Shown here: piece by piece, positions 18,635 through 27,018 of the stretch | Layout of the letters: each line of letters opens with the position of its first letter | Position numbering within the stretch: the first letter of the stretch is position 1 | NCBI RefSeq assembly: GCF_047730175.1 | Contig: NZ_CP159833.1 | Span: 124,001 to 188,000 of the forward strand | Source: Marifrigoribacter sp047730175 | GTDB lineage: Bacteria; Bacteroidota; Bacteroidia; Flavobacteriales; Flavobacteriaceae | Length of the DNA stretch: 64,000 bases | Reading direction: 5' to 3' | Position numbers and translations under genes: made by a program | The notes under the pieces: generated by a model | What the model saw: only the letters and a program-made list of their open reading frames with translations | Told to the model about the DNA's origin: nothing | The model's database searches: none

Positions 18635-19189
18635 ATGGCTTCGGAAGAATTATATAAAAAACTAAGTTATACTAGGGCTTATAGAAAAACACGTTTAGAT
18701 GTTGCTCAATGGGTTATGGATCATCCTGAAACATTTCCAGAATTATTAGAATTTTGTTTTCAAAAAGATGAAGAAATATCCTATCGTGCTACATGGATAT
18801 TAGAATGTATCTGTTTAGCTGATTTTAAATTGCTATTACCTCATCTAGATATTTTCTTTAATACTATTCCAAACATCCATAAAAATCAAGCGGTACGCCC
18901 TCTTGCAAAGATTTGCGAAAAACTAATGATTGCTACTTATAAAACAAAAAACGAAGCCATCATAAAAAGTATCATCATAGAATGTTGTTTCGATTGGTTA
19001 ATCAGACAACAAAAAGTAGCCTGTCAGGTATATTCAATGTTAGCTTTATATTTTTTAGGAACTCAATATGATTGGATTCATCCAGAATTAAAAACCATTA
19101 TTAATAAAAACATTCATCAGGGAAGTGCAGCCTATAAAGCAAGAGGGAAATATGTGCTGCAGCAAATAGAAAAATTTAAGGCTAAATAA
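18635..19189 (+). CDS. HEAT-like helical protein next to purB, function unknown
   Basis: A 184-residue all-helical protein with repeats of the HEAT type (for example ISYRATWILECICLADFKLLLPHLDIFF near 48-75). It starts 2 bases after the sirtuin stop and lies 62 bases before purB. In flavobacteria a protein like this is regularly found just upstream of adenylosuccinate lyase and is often mislabelled as that enzyme by neighbourhood. It has none of the lyase motifs. The role is unknown. Confidence 0.75.
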   Translation: MASEELYKKLSYTRAYRKTRLDVAQWVMDHPETFPELLEFCFQKDEEISYRATWILECICLADFKLLLPHLDIFFNTIPNIHKNQAVRPLAKICEKLMIATYKTKNEAIIKSIIIECCFDWLIRQQKVACQVYSMLALYFLGTQYDWIHPELKTIINKNIHQGSAAYKARGKYVLQQIEKFKAK

Positions 19190-19223
19190 TAAGTTCTACT
19201 AAAGCTTAGTGAATACAAATTTG

Positions 19224-19231
19224 TATCTTTG
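19224..19231 (+). promoter_or_regulatory. Probable -7 box for purB
   Basis: TATCTTTG fits TAnnTTTG and lies 20 bases upstream of the purB ATG, in the short gap after the helical-protein gene. It suggests that purB has its own promoter in addition to readthrough. Confidence 0.5.
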
Positions 19232-19251
19232 CCCCTTCAAATTTTAAGCCT

Positions 19252-20595
19252 ATGTCTACGCATTCTTTACAAGCTATTTCTCCTATTGATGGGCGTTATG
19301 CTTCAAAAACTAAATCATTACAAGCTTTCTTTTCCGAAGAAGCTTTAATAAAATATCGTGTTCTTGTCGAAATTGAATATTTTATTTCAATGGTTGAACT
19401 TGGGCTACCACAATTAAAAGATTTTGACACTTCTTTATTTCCTGAACTTCAAAAAATTTATACGAATTTTTCTACTGAAGATGCACTTGAGATAAAAGAA
19501 ATTGAGAAGACTACGAATCACGATGTTAAAGCCGTAGAATACTTTATTAAAGGTAAATTTGAAACCTTAGGCCTTCAGAAATTTAAAGAGTTTATTCATT
19601 TCGGATTGACTTCTCAAGACATAAATAATACAGCCGTTCCTTTATCTTTAAAAGATGCTATGAATGAGGTATATGTACCTCAATTATTCGAATTAAAAGA
19701 CAAACTAAAGGTACTTGTAAACGATTGGGCAGATATTTCAATGTTAGCTAGAACACATGGTCAGCCTGCTTCTCCTACACGATTAGGAAAAGAAATCAAT
19801 GTTTTTGTGGTACGTATTGAAGAGCAATTTGACTTGCTTAATAATATTAAAAGTGCTGCAAAATTTGGCGGTGCTACAGGAAACTTTAATGCACATAAAG
19901 TTGCTTATCCGAATCTAGATTGGAGAGCGTTTGGAGCTACATTTGTTCAAGAAAAATTAGGATTATACCATTCGTTCCCAACCACACAAATTGAGCATTA
20001 CGACCATATGGCTGCATTGTTCGATTGTTTAAAAAGAATCAACACTATTTTAATTGATTTGGACAGAGATATTTGGACTTATGTTTCGATGGATTATTTC
20101 AAACAAAAAATTAAAGAAGGTGAAATTGGATCGAGTGCAATGCCACATAAAGTAAATCCGATAGATTTTGAAAACAGCGAAGGTAATTTAGGATTAGCAA
20201 ATGCTATGTTCGAACATTTATCTGCTAAACTTCCTATTAGTAGATTACAACGAGATCTAACAGACAGTACGGTATTACGTAATATTGGAGTACCAATGGG
20301 TCATACTATTATTGGATTTCAATCTACGTTAAAAGGGTTGAATAAGCTCTTATTAAATAGGTCGAAATTTGCTGAAGATTTAGAAAATAATTGGGCGGTA
20401 GTTGCCGAAGCGATTCAAACTTTATTACGTCGTGAAGGCTATCCTAATGCGTATGAAGCTTTAAAAGGCTTAACTAGAACCAACGAAACTATCAATGCTA
20501 AATCGATTGCTAATTTTATTGAAACCTTAGAAGTTTCAGAAGAAGTAAAAGCTGAAATGCGGGTGATTACTCCGAGTAATTATACGGGGATTTAA
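19252..20595 (+). CDS. purB: Adenylosuccinate lyase
   Basis: A 447-residue fumarase/aspartase superfamily lyase. It catalyses two purine steps: SAICAR to AICAR plus fumarate, and adenylosuccinate to AMP plus fumarate. It begins LQAISPIDGRYASKT, as in E. coli-type PurB. Active-site segments are TNHDVKAVEYFI near 84-95, HFGLTSQDINNTA near 118-130, ARTHGQPASPTRLGKE near 163-178 and the signature loop GSSAMPHKVNPIDFENSEGN near 293-312. A terminator follows about 110 bases downstream. Confidence 0.96.
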   Translation: MSTHSLQAISPIDGRYASKTKSLQAFFSEEALIKYRVLVEIEYFISMVELGLPQLKDFDTSLFPELQKIYTNFSTEDALEIKEIEKTTNHDVKAVEYFIKGKFETLGLQKFKEFIHFGLTSQDINNTAVPLSLKDAMNEVYVPQLFELKDKLKVLVNDWADISMLARTHGQPASPTRLGKEINVFVVRIEEQFDLLNNIKSAAKFGGATGNFNAHKVAYPNLDWRAFGATFVQEKLGLYHSFPTTQIEHYDHMAALFDCLKRINTILIDLDRDIWTYVSMDYFKQKIKEGEIGSSAMPHKVNPIDFENSEGNLGLANAMFEHLSAKLPISRLQRDLTDSTVLRNIGVPMGHTIIGFQSTLKGLNKLLLNRSKFAEDLENNWAVVAEAIQTLLRREGYPNAYEALKGLTRTNETINAKSIANFIETLEVSEEVKAEMRVITPSNYTGI

Positions 20596-20607
20596 ATTTG
20601 ATTTCTT

Positions 20608-20690
20608 TGTCATTCCGACAGCGCAAGTAACGAGGAATCTTTTTATTATTGAGATTCTTCACTTCGTTACACTCGTTCTGAATGACAGAT
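20608..20690. repeat. Interspersed palindromic repeat (flavobacterial REP-like)
   Basis: An 80-base imperfect inverted repeat. The left arm runs TTGTCATTCCGACAGCG then GAGGAATCT; the right arm runs GAGATTCTTC then CGTTCTGAATGACAGA. Sequences of this kind occur in many copies between genes in flavobacterial genomes. It lies just downstream of purB and may form a long hairpin in RNA. No gene is present. Confidence 0.6.
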
Positions 20691-20704
20691 TAAATAATAA
20701 ATAT

Positions 20705-20745
20705 AAAAAAAGGCTTTCATTGATGAGATGAAAGCCTTTTTTTAT
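20705..20745. terminator. Bidirectional intrinsic terminator between purB and DUF4252 gene
   Basis: AAAAAAAGGCTTTCAT and ATGAAAGCCTTTTTTT flank a short loop (TGATGAG), giving a strong stem with A-runs and T-runs on either side. It can terminate purB (+) and the converging DUF4252 operon (-). Confidence 0.85.
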
Positions 20746-20759
20746 ATTAAAATTATTGT

Positions 20760-21302
20760 TTACATTTTAAACAATTCTCCTATGGTGCTTAATTTAGTGA
20801 CATCAATATCTCCATTATCTATTGAGTTCATTAATTTCAACATTTGATCGGGTCTCATATTGTCACCTAACAATCTAATTACTGCAAAACCTTTTTCAGC
20901 ATCACTCGCTAAGACAATAATTTCATCTATCGCATCTTCTTCGCCTAAATACTTTAATGTAGCTCCTTTATTATTGGAACCGTATTTCATTAAGGTTTTG
21001 TATTTATCTTGCTTCATGATGTCATTAATTTCTTTTTTATTGGCATCATAATTTGCATCATTCCCTTCTTTTATAGGAAAAGCGACTACATTTATTTTCT
21101 TAACTGTTTCTAAAATATCTTTCTCTTCTTGAGATAGGCTATTTCCCTTAGCTTGCAATAAACTGGTCGCTATATCTATTTTTAGAAAAGTATCATCTTC
21201 TTGTTTTTCAACTAAATACTTTTGTAAAGATTTCTCGTTGCTACAGCTAAACAAGGTGAGTGCTGCTAGGCCAAGTCCTATGATATATCTTGTAAGTATC
21301 AT
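20760..21302 (-). CDS. DUF4252 lipoprotein
   Basis: A 180-residue DUF4252 protein with a lipoprotein signal (LAALTLFSCSNEK, lipobox Cys about 20). The body is an alpha/beta domain with SLQKYLVEKQEDDTFLKIDIATSLLQ and EIIVLASDAEKGFAVIRLLGDNMRPDQMLKLM. It is paralogous to the gene 2 bases upstream. DUF4252 proteins accompany ECF sigma and anti-sigma genes in Bacteroidota; the molecular role is unknown. Confidence 0.8.
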   Translation of the reverse strand: MILTRYIIGLGLAALTLFSCSNEKSLQKYLVEKQEDDTFLKIDIATSLLQAKGNSLSQEEKDILETVKKINVVAFPIKEGNDANYDANKKEINDIMKQDKYKTLMKYGSNNKGATLKYLGEEDAIDEIIVLASDAEKGFAVIRLLGDNMRPDQMLKLMNSIDNGDIDVTKLSTIGELFKM

Positions 21303-21304
21303 AA

Positions 21305-21844
21305 TTATGATTTTTTATTGTTTTCAAGGTTTTTCAACTCATCACTACCTGGCATATTAAGGTCTTTGGTAAGTTTAGAGATTTTTTTAAGATCAATGTT
21401 ACCCGTAATACTCATGATAACCGTTCGTTCTTTACCATCAATGTTTCCTGTAAGGTGCATCAATAATTCTTTTACATGGTTTTCATCACTTCCTTCTTTT
21501 GAATAGAATTTAATGTTCTTACCATCATCTTTCACTCTCATTAGTTCTGAAAGACCTTTAGAGCTAGCTACATAACTTTTAACTGAAGCATCCATACGTG
21601 TCGCTACACTTGGGTTTTCGGTAGTAAATATTTTGATATTATCTAAGTTATTTACTAGTTCAAGGTATTCTTTTGCTTCAGGATCGGTGGAGTTTAAATC
21701 CATCTTACCTAACAATTTAAACATGTTTTTAGTAACGACCACTGAGGTTACGTCATTTTCATCTTCGAATACATCGAAGGCATCTTGCGCACTCATTAAA
21801 AATGGAGTGACTAATAAGGCGATTAATAGAATTACTTTTTTCAT
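21305..21844 (-). CDS. DUF4252 exported protein
   Basis: A 179-residue DUF4252 protein with a Sec signal peptide (ILLIALLVTPFLMSAQ, residues 4-19). Core segments are VVVTKNMFKLLGKMD, LDNIKIFTTENPSVA and ERTVIMSITGNIDLKKISKLTKDLNMPG. It is the third gene of the sigma, anti-sigma-like, DUF4252, DUF4252 operon. The paired DUF4252 genes probably arose by duplication, one keeping a signal peptide and one a lipobox. Confidence 0.8.
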   Translation of the reverse strand: MKKVILLIALLVTPFLMSAQDAFDVFEDENDVTSVVVTKNMFKLLGKMDLNSTDPEAKEYLELVNNLDNIKIFTTENPSVATRMDASVKSYVASSKGLSELMRVKDDGKNIKFYSKEGSDENHVKELLMHLTGNIDGKERTVIMSITGNIDLKKISKLTKDLNMPGSDELKNLENNKKS

Positions 21845-21877
21845 TTCTTTAAATTTTAAATTTTTGATTAATGTTTA

Positions 21878-22354
21878 TTATTTTAATAATTTTTCTGCGG
21901 TTAGTGTTATTTCATTGATTGCAAGGAGTGCATCGGTTCCTTTTGTAAAGTTTTCAGAAAGTAAAAACATAGGTTCTGTTCCTTTATTTAAATTATCAGA
22001 AAATAGTAGCATTGTTTCTTTTGTTTTATTTAACGCCATTAAGGCATCTTTTTCACCTTGCGAAATTCCTGGACTAGAGAACATAAATCCAGCCACAACA
22101 ATTACTATTGCTGCTGATGCCGCTATACTGTACCACATTCCTCTTGTGTTTCCTGTGGTTTCAGGTAGTTTCAACGCTCGTTGAGACACTTCTTGTTTTG
22201 CTACGGAAAGCCCTGCAAATAAATTTTTATACGGTGCTAAATGATCAGCAACTTCTTCGTTTGCAAAATAGGTACGTAGAATCGTTTCTTGCTCTAAGGT
22301 GGTGTTTCCTTCAAAATAATCTTCTAACAAAGATTCTATGTTAGCTAATTCCAT
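21878..22354 (-). CDS. Anti-sigma-factor-like single-pass membrane protein
   Basis: A 158-residue protein with an acidic helical N-terminus (residues 1-70, MELANIESLLEDYFEGNTTLEQE, like a zinc-free anti-sigma domain), one membrane helix (MWYSIAASAAIVIVVAGFMF, about 93-112) and a periplasmic helical tail of about 45 residues. It overlaps the end of the ECF sigma gene by 14 bases, so the two are translationally coupled. Role as anti-sigma is inferred from this context and topology, not from a diagnostic motif. Confidence 0.7.
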   Translation of the reverse strand: MELANIESLLEDYFEGNTTLEQETILRTYFANEEVADHLAPYKNLFAGLSVAKQEVSQRALKLPETTGNTRGMWYSIAASAAIVIVVAGFMFSSPGISQGEKDALMALNKTKETMLLFSDNLNKGTEPMFLLSENFTKGTDALLAINEITLTAEKLLK

Positions 22355-22847
22355 AATTGTATTGTTTAATTAATTGTTCTCTTATTGTTTTTCTTGCTCT
22401 TGATAAACCAACTCTTATTGCGGTTTCATTTATTTCAAGCATTTCTGATATTTCAGTATATTCAAATTGTTCGACATCTCTCAACTGCATAATCATTCTT
22501 TGTTTTTCAGGAAGGGTTTCCATTAGTTTTAAAACCATTTCTACTCCTTCATTTCCTTCTATAGTTCTCTCTATATTATCTGTGTGATGAAAATTATTAT
22601 GTACAATTTTTAAATTGGATGCTTGTTTTGACTTTAATCGATCTAAGCAATAATTTTTTGTCATTGTCATCGCAAAGGCTTCAGGATTTTTATATTTCTC
22701 CATGTTGTCCTTTCCCTTCCATAATTTCAAAAACACTTCTTGTACTGCATCTTCCGCTTCATCAGTTGATACCAAGATCCTTCTGGCAAGCCTAAACAGC
22801 TTATCCTTTACAGGTAATATGATATCTAAAAATTCTTTCTGCTCCAT
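22341..22847 (-). CDS. ECF-type RNA polymerase sigma factor
   Basis: A 168-residue sigma-70 family ECF factor. Region 2 spans about 15-80 with LARRILVSTDEAEDAVQEVFLKLW and the promoter-melting segment around NPEAFAMTMTKNYCLDRLKS. Region 4 spans about 108-160 with LPEKQRMIMQLRDVEQFEYTEISEMLEINETAIRVGLSRARKTIRE, a helix-turn-helix. It heads a four-gene operon and is expected to control it along with unknown envelope genes. Confidence 0.92.
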   Translation of the reverse strand: MEQKEFLDIILPVKDKLFRLARRILVSTDEAEDAVQEVFLKLWKGKDNMEKYKNPEAFAMTMTKNYCLDRLKSKQASNLKIVHNNFHHTDNIERTIEGNEGVEMVLKLMETLPEKQRMIMQLRDVEQFEYTEISEMLEINETAIRVGLSRARKTIREQLIKQYNYGIS

Positions 22848-22941
22848 GGTTAGCGTTGCAATATTTATGTTCTTCTCCTTTATGACGAGCTAGTTATATT
22901 TTTGTTACATTTCATATGTCAATATAAATATTTTTTAATGG

Positions 22942-22995
22942 TCAGACTTCGACAGGCTCAGTACGGGCATGCTGCCTGCCTGCCGCAGGCAGGTT
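22942..22995. repeat. Interspersed intergenic repeat with GC-rich palindrome
   Basis: ACTTCGACAGGCTCAGTAC is followed by CCTGCCTGCCGCAGGCAGG, a perfect inverted repeat (CCTGCCTGC/GCAGGCAGG). It is far more GC-rich than its surroundings. The TTCGACAGGCTCAG string is a familiar dispersed element in flavobacterial intergenic regions. The rest of 22848-23134 shows no gene. Confidence 0.55.
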
Positions 22996-23134
22996 CGTTA
23001 TTTGTCATTTCCTTAAATGATCAACGTTTTAGGGTGCTCTTTTCATTTTCATAAAAGTGGAATTCTTTTTTGGTTTCAGCAATAATGTCCCTAATTTAGG
23101 AGTTTACAAAACTAAACGAAATATACCCTTTCTT

Positions 23135-24532
23135 ATGAAAAAGAAATCAGTCTTATTTATTTTATTAGTTGCTATCTTATTTACTTCTTGTTTCAAAGAT
23201 AACGACGATGAAATACAAACTGCCTCTGTATTAGATATCCAGAATTTTATCTACAGAGGTCTTAATTTTTTCTATTTATATAAAGCAGACACCGATGAAT
23301 TATCCAACGATGCTTTTGCAAATCAAAACGACTTAAATGCTTTTCTAGTTTCTAAAAATAGTCCAGAAGAGTTGTTTGATTATTTAAAATCTCCACAAGA
23401 TCGTTTTAGCATATTAGTTGATGACTATGTAGCACTTGAAAATGCTTTAAATGGAGTCACCTTAAATAACGGTATGGAGTTCGGTTTAGTGTTCTACCCT
23501 GACGGAAGTGGAAATGTGTTTGGCTATGTGCGTTATGTACTGCCAAATTCAGATGCAAGCAACAAAGGAGTTGCAAGAGGGATGATTTTTAATGCAATCG
23601 ACGGACAACAAATTAATGAAAACAATTTTAGTGACTTATTAAGCCCAGACACTTATTCTATTGGTTTAGCTGATTTCGATGACATTACGATTACGCCAAC
23701 AGGAGAAAGTATTGACCTTACAAAATCTCAGATTACTGAAAACCCAGTGCATATTTCACAAACATTGACCGTACAAGGACAAAAAGTGGGCTATTTAATG
23801 TACAATGCATTTACCCGAAATTTTGATCCACAATTAAATGCTGCTTTTTCACAGTTTCAAGCTGATAATGTAAGCGATTTAATTTTAGACCTGCGTTATA
23901 ATGGTGGTGGATCTGTAGACACAGCTATCGATTTAGCGACAATGATAACGGGTCAGTTTAACAATGAGTTGTTTATAAGTGAACGATGGAATGAAGACCG
24001 ACAAGCAGTATATGCAGAAGACAAACTATTTAATACGACCATTGACAATGGTGATCAAATTAACAGCCTTAATTTAACACGAGTATATGTTCTTACTTCG
24101 CAGCGTTCTGCTTCTGCGAGTGAGTTGGTGATAAATGGATTAAACCCTTATATCAATGTAATACAAGTAGGTGATGTTACTACAGGAAAATTTCAAGCTT
24201 CCTTTTTACTGTATGATGCACCGGCACCCTATTTTTCTAGAAATGAAGCCAATACCGGACATACCTACGCAATGCTCCCTTTGGTATTTAAAACAGTGAA
24301 TGCAGCAGGATTTACCGATTATGTTGACGGATTGACACCCGATGTTGTTGTGGAAGAAAATTATAGCAATTTAGGAGTCTTGGGCGATGTGAATGAACCT
24401 TTATTAGCAGCCGCTTTAAATGAAATATTTCCAAGTCCAATGCCACAACCAAGAAACAATATTCAGTTTGAAGAGATTTCTGAAAGCAAAGCAAATTCGC
24501 CTTTATACCAGTTAATGATTGCGGAGCATTAG
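23135..24532 (+). CDS. S41 family C-terminal processing peptidase-like lipoprotein
   Basis: A 465-residue lipoprotein (signal SVLFILLVAILFTSCF, lipobox Cys20) of peptidase family S41. It has an N-terminal helical region and a PDZ-like segment (GYVRYVLPNSDASNKGVARGMIFNAIDGQQIN near 146-177). The catalytic domain follows with VGYLMYNAF, DLILDLRYNGGGSVDTA and the nucleophile serine in TSQRSASASELVI near 325. The start at 23135 is chosen because it begins the signal peptide; an in-frame codon at 23057 would bury it. The protein is expected at the cell envelope; its substrate is unknown. Confidence 0.87.
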   Translation: MKKKSVLFILLVAILFTSCFKDNDDEIQTASVLDIQNFIYRGLNFFYLYKADTDELSNDAFANQNDLNAFLVSKNSPEELFDYLKSPQDRFSILVDDYVALENALNGVTLNNGMEFGLVFYPDGSGNVFGYVRYVLPNSDASNKGVARGMIFNAIDGQQINENNFSDLLSPDTYSIGLADFDDITITPTGESIDLTKSQITENPVHISQTLTVQGQKVGYLMYNAFTRNFDPQLNAAFSQFQADNVSDLILDLRYNGGGSVDTAIDLATMITGQFNNELFISERWNEDRQAVYAEDKLFNTTIDNGDQINSLNLTRVYVLTSQRSASASELVINGLNPYINVIQVGDVTTGKFQASFLLYDAPAPYFSRNEANTGHTYAMLPLVFKTVNAAGFTDYVDGLTPDVVVEENYSNLGVLGDVNEPLLAAALNEIFPSPMPQPRNNIQFEEISESKANSPLYQLMIAEH

Positions 24533-24553
24533 AAAAGCAAATTTATAGAATTT

Positions 24554-24585
24554 AAAAAGCGGGCATTTTGCCTGCTTTTTTTTTA
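24554..24585 (+). terminator. Intrinsic terminator of the S41 peptidase gene
   Basis: AAGCGGGCA and TGCCTGCTT pair around a TTT loop and are followed by nine T residues. It lies 22 bases after the S41 stop codon. Confidence 0.8.
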
Positions 24586-24597
24586 TCTTTGGGTTGC

Positions 24598-24672
24598 TCT
24601 CAACAAATTTTCATTATTTCCGTTTCGGGATAACGTTAATGAAATTGATACTATAACACGTTATGTGTAAGC
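24598..24672 (+). repeat. Degenerate attC-like site at the left edge of the array
   Basis: It ends in the left core GTTATGTGTAAGC (24660-24672), which has A at position 11 as in the other cassettes. Upstream, AATTTTCATTA and TTAATGAAATT form loose arms around CCGTTTCGG, and CTCAAC (24598-24603) could be the outer right core of a lost unit. Only the left core is convincing. Confidence 0.4.
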
Positions 24673-24681
24673 AAAAACCTG

Positions 24682-24825
24682 ATGATTAATACTTCTCATT
24701 TTATAGCTGAATTAAAATATAATAGGACTGAAAAAGATGAACTCATTAACACCCTGCAAGAAGAAAACAAACAGTTAACAACCCAAGTGGAGACTTTAAA
24801 GCAAGTGTTACAAACTAAAACCTAA
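24682..24825 (+). CDS. 47-aa coiled-coil small protein or gene remnant
   Basis: An ATG frame of 47 codons with MINTSHFIAELKYNRTEKDE and then a leucine-heptad stretch (LINTLQEENKQLTTQVETLK). It resembles the coiled-coil C-terminal end of a larger regulator or transposition-related protein, so it may be a remnant. It starts 22 bases inside the left core of the decayed first cassette. No function can be assigned. Confidence 0.45.
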   Translation: MINTSHFIAELKYNRTEKDELINTLQEENKQLTTQVETLKQVLQTKT

Positions 24826-25067
24826 GCGTTTTTTTTTTAAAAGGAAGCTTTCCCTGCCCTCATAAAACAATTCGTGAAATAGGAAGTGAAGAGACCGTAA
24901 AATTTTAAACTGTTTGAAATCCGACAAAGGAGGATAAGTTTTTAAAATTTAGGTCGCAAACAAACTATTTAGAAGTGTTTTCTGCAGGCTAGACTTTTTT
25001 GTTTCTTTTTTGGTCAATGCAAAAAAGATAAAAAAATAAAAGACCTACCACTATTTTTAGTACATTT

Positions 25068-25120
25068 ACCCTCTATCCCCACTCCTATTTGCCTTTGGCG
25101 AACGGTGTGGGGATTTTTAT
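25068..25120 (+). repeat. Recurrent GC-rich hairpin element, copy 1
   Basis: CTCTATCCCCACTCC then TTTGCCTTTGGCGAACGG then GTGGGGAT and a T-run. The outer arms ATCCCCAC/GTGGGGAT pair, and an inner stem forms around TTTGCC. A second copy lies at 47691-47735 on the opposite strand with the same outer and inner words. It could be a terminator or part of a small RNA. The rest of 24826-25180 is AT-rich with no gene seen. Confidence 0.5.
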
Positions 25121-25180
25121 TAGATAAAAATGCACAAAAAGTATGTATATCTAGTAACACAAGCCGATAAACGAGTATAA

Positions 25181-25212
25181 ACATAACGATATAACAAGTT
25201 ACCCACAATATT
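25181..25212 (+). repeat. Collapsed attC-like site before the RDD cassette
   Basis: ACATAAC (25181-25187) is a plausible right core for the decayed cassette: its preceding bases match the complement of GTTATGTGTA at 9 of 10 positions. Only ten bases (GATATAACAA) separate it from the next left core GTTACCCACAATATT (25198-25212). The normal stem-loop body is absent, as if deleted. Confidence 0.45.
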
Positions 25213-25221
25213 AAAAAAACT

Positions 25222-25791
25222 ATGACCGAAATAATAGACAAAGAGAATCAAGTAGAAAAACAGGTCGAATATGCCACATTTTGGAGCAGAGCTGGAGCTT
25301 ATATTCTTGACGGAATTATTGTTGGAGCATCTACTTTGATTATTAATGCAATCAACATTTCGAATTTCAAAAGTTTTCTGATTTACCTACCAATCGCAAT
25401 AGTTGCAATTTTATACAAACCATATATGGAAAGTAAATACGGAGCAACTTTCGGGAAAATGGCTCTCAAACTTAAAGTTACTGACCAAAACTATAACCAA
25501 ATTGATTTTAAACAATCTCTTTTACGAAGTATAATTCTAATTTTTCCTGCGATATTTTTCGTTCCCATTTATTATTTTGCCTTTAACAACCCAAATCTTG
25601 CGGAATATTCTCAAATTTTTGATTTTGCTCAAGGTTTGGCAATTGAATATCCTATTCAAAGTTGGATAAGTAACTTGAGTTTTTTAATAATTGTAGTTGA
25701 TTTAATTGTTTTGTTGACAGACCAAACTAAAACTCAAAGGTCATTGCACGACAGAATTGGAAAAACCTACGTGTTGTTTGACAGAAAATAG
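25222..25791 (+). CDS. RDD family membrane protein (cassette 1)
   Basis: A 189-residue RDD-domain protein with three or four membrane helices. It begins with the signature FWSRAGAYILDGIIVGASTLIINA near 20-43. Later helices are FLIYLPIAIVAILYKPYM, LLRSIILIFPAIFFVPIYYFAF and LSFLIIVVDLIVLL, and LHDRIGKTYVL closes the domain. RDD proteins are poorly characterised; some have been linked to ion transport. The gene starts 24 bases inside the left cassette end and stops 8 bases before the right end. Confidence 0.85.
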   Translation: MTEIIDKENQVEKQVEYATFWSRAGAYILDGIIVGASTLIINAINISNFKSFLIYLPIAIVAILYKPYMESKYGATFGKMALKLKVTDQNYNQIDFKQSLLRSIILIFPAIFFVPIYYFAFNNPNLAEYSQIFDFAQGLAIEYPIQSWISNLSFLIIVVDLIVLLTDQTKTQRSLHDRIGKTYVLFDRK

Positions 25792-25798
25792 TGTGGAA

Positions 25799-26010
25799 AA
25801 TACTGTGGGTAACAACGTGTATAAAACATAGCTAATAAGTGTTAAATCGAAAGGTTCGTACTTATTTTCAAAGACCGCCAAATTTTTAAATTTGGCTTTT
25901 AAGATTGATAAGTTAAAAACAAAATATAAAAATTCGGCTCTGTGTTAATCCGAAAAGTAAGCGTCTTTTTACACGCTACGTTTCATACACAAACCGTTAT
26001 GTGCAAGCTA
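25799..26010 (+). repeat. attC-like site 1 (between RDD and 319-aa cassettes)
   Basis: Right core AATACTGTGGGTAAC (25799-25813) is complementary to its own left core at 25198 at 14 of 15 positions. Next left core is GTTATGTGCAAGC (25996-26008). Inside, GTGTATAAAACATAGC pairs with GCTACGTTTCATACAC at 14 of 16. Both mismatches are A opposite C on this strand, which become T.G wobble on the other strand. Inner features: perfect hairpin GCCAAATTTTTAAATTTGGC (25877-25896), TTCGG/CCGAA and AGCGT/ACGCT stems. This 266-base gap between genes holds nothing else. Confidence 0.8.
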
Positions 26011-26057
26011 AAGCAACATCCGTAATTGAGATAAAAATTATTCTTTGAAGTAAATAA

Positions 26058-27017
26058 ATGGAAAAACTTGAATTACATTATTACTTATCGGACAAAAGCC
26101 ATTCAATGGACGCCTTTGTCAAGAATAAAGCAGAAGCTGAACTATTAAAGGTTTTTAAAGAGATTTCTGATATTTTGGAACTCGATTTGAGTTTCGAAAT
26201 TGAAGCCTTAACCGAAGGCGGAATTAAGGAGTTCATTAAAATCCTGAAAAAGAAAAAGACTAAAAAGCAAATTACCAAAATACTGGCTGTTGTCGGAGTT
26301 ATCTTTTCTGGTGTTTTAACAAATATTATTTCCGACCAATTAACTAAGAACCCAGAACTTGAAAAATCCCAATTAGAGGAGTCTCAACTTAATATTAAAA
26401 AACTAAAGAGAGACTTAGAAAAAGAGGATATTTCAGAAGATGAAAGCACAATAATTATTGAGAATTTAACAGTCCTAATATCAAATACTGATAAAATTAA
26501 ATTTCATCGCTCAAATTTCTATTCTAACTTATTAAAAGAAAATAAAATTGAACAGATTTCTACAACTGAATTAGATGAAAACAATGTTCCTCTATCAAAA
26601 GAGAAAAAAGTTTCGCGAGAGGATTTTAATAAATTCATCGTTCATAAAGTAAAAATTGATTCAGAGTTTGTTGAAGACGCTAATATTGAAATAGTTTCAC
26701 CCGTTCTCAAAAGCGGAAAAATAAAATGGAGAGGATATTATGATACAAAAGCAATTAGTTTCAATCTATTAGATTCGGATTTCAAAAATTCAGTCTTAAA
26801 CCGTGAGGTAAGTTTTCAAAACGGAACATCAATTAAATGTTTGTTGGAATTTGAAAAGGAAATGGATGATGAAGGAAATATTAAAATAACCGAAATAAAT
26901 GTTTTTGATGTAACTAATGTATTTGAAGGCGAAACAACAATTATAACAAAAAGAGGAAAAGAAATAATCGAAGAGAAAAAGCAAATCAAATTAGATTTCG
27001 GAACGAACGAAGAATAA
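26058..27017 (+). CDS. Uncharacterised 319-aa protein with one membrane segment (cassette 2)
   Basis: I do not recognise the family. Residues 1-60 look like a compact alpha/beta region (LELHYYLSDKSHSMDAFVKN, then LLKVFKEISDILELDLSFEIEALTEGGIKEFIKIL). A basic lysine-rich patch follows (KKKKTKKQ), then a hydrophobic segment at about 77-96 (ILAVVGVIFSGVLTNIISD). After that comes a charged coiled-coil-like stretch (about 100-145) and a beta-rich C-terminal domain. The gene fills its cassette, stopping 1 base before the right core. Its place beside a restriction enzyme invites a defence role, but nothing in the sequence proves it. Confidence 0.7.
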   Translation: MEKLELHYYLSDKSHSMDAFVKNKAEAELLKVFKEISDILELDLSFEIEALTEGGIKEFIKILKKKKTKKQITKILAVVGVIFSGVLTNIISDQLTKNPELEKSQLEESQLNIKKLKRDLEKEDISEDESTIIIENLTVLISNTDKIKFHRSNFYSNLLKENKIEQISTTELDENNVPLSKEKKVSREDFNKFIVHKVKIDSEFVEDANIEIVSPVLKSGKIKWRGYYDTKAISFNLLDSDFKNSVLNREVSFQNGTSIKCLLEFEKEMDDEGNIKITEINVFDVTNVFEGETTIITKRGKEIIEEKKQIKLDFGTNEE

Positions 27018-27018
27018 A

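Noticed and set aside
18635..19189. A second adenylosuccinate lyase
   Set aside because: The protein is a short helical repeat protein without any lyase motif; the label would come only from its position beside purB.
20608..20690. Member of the cassette repeat family
   Set aside because: It is a palindrome with different words (GTCATTCCGA/TGAATGACA) and lacks GTT-N7-A cores and GTGTAT arms.
25014..25241. 75-codon - strand frame before the RDD gene
   Set aside because: It crosses the cassette boundary and the hairpin element, has no family and overlaps the RDD start.
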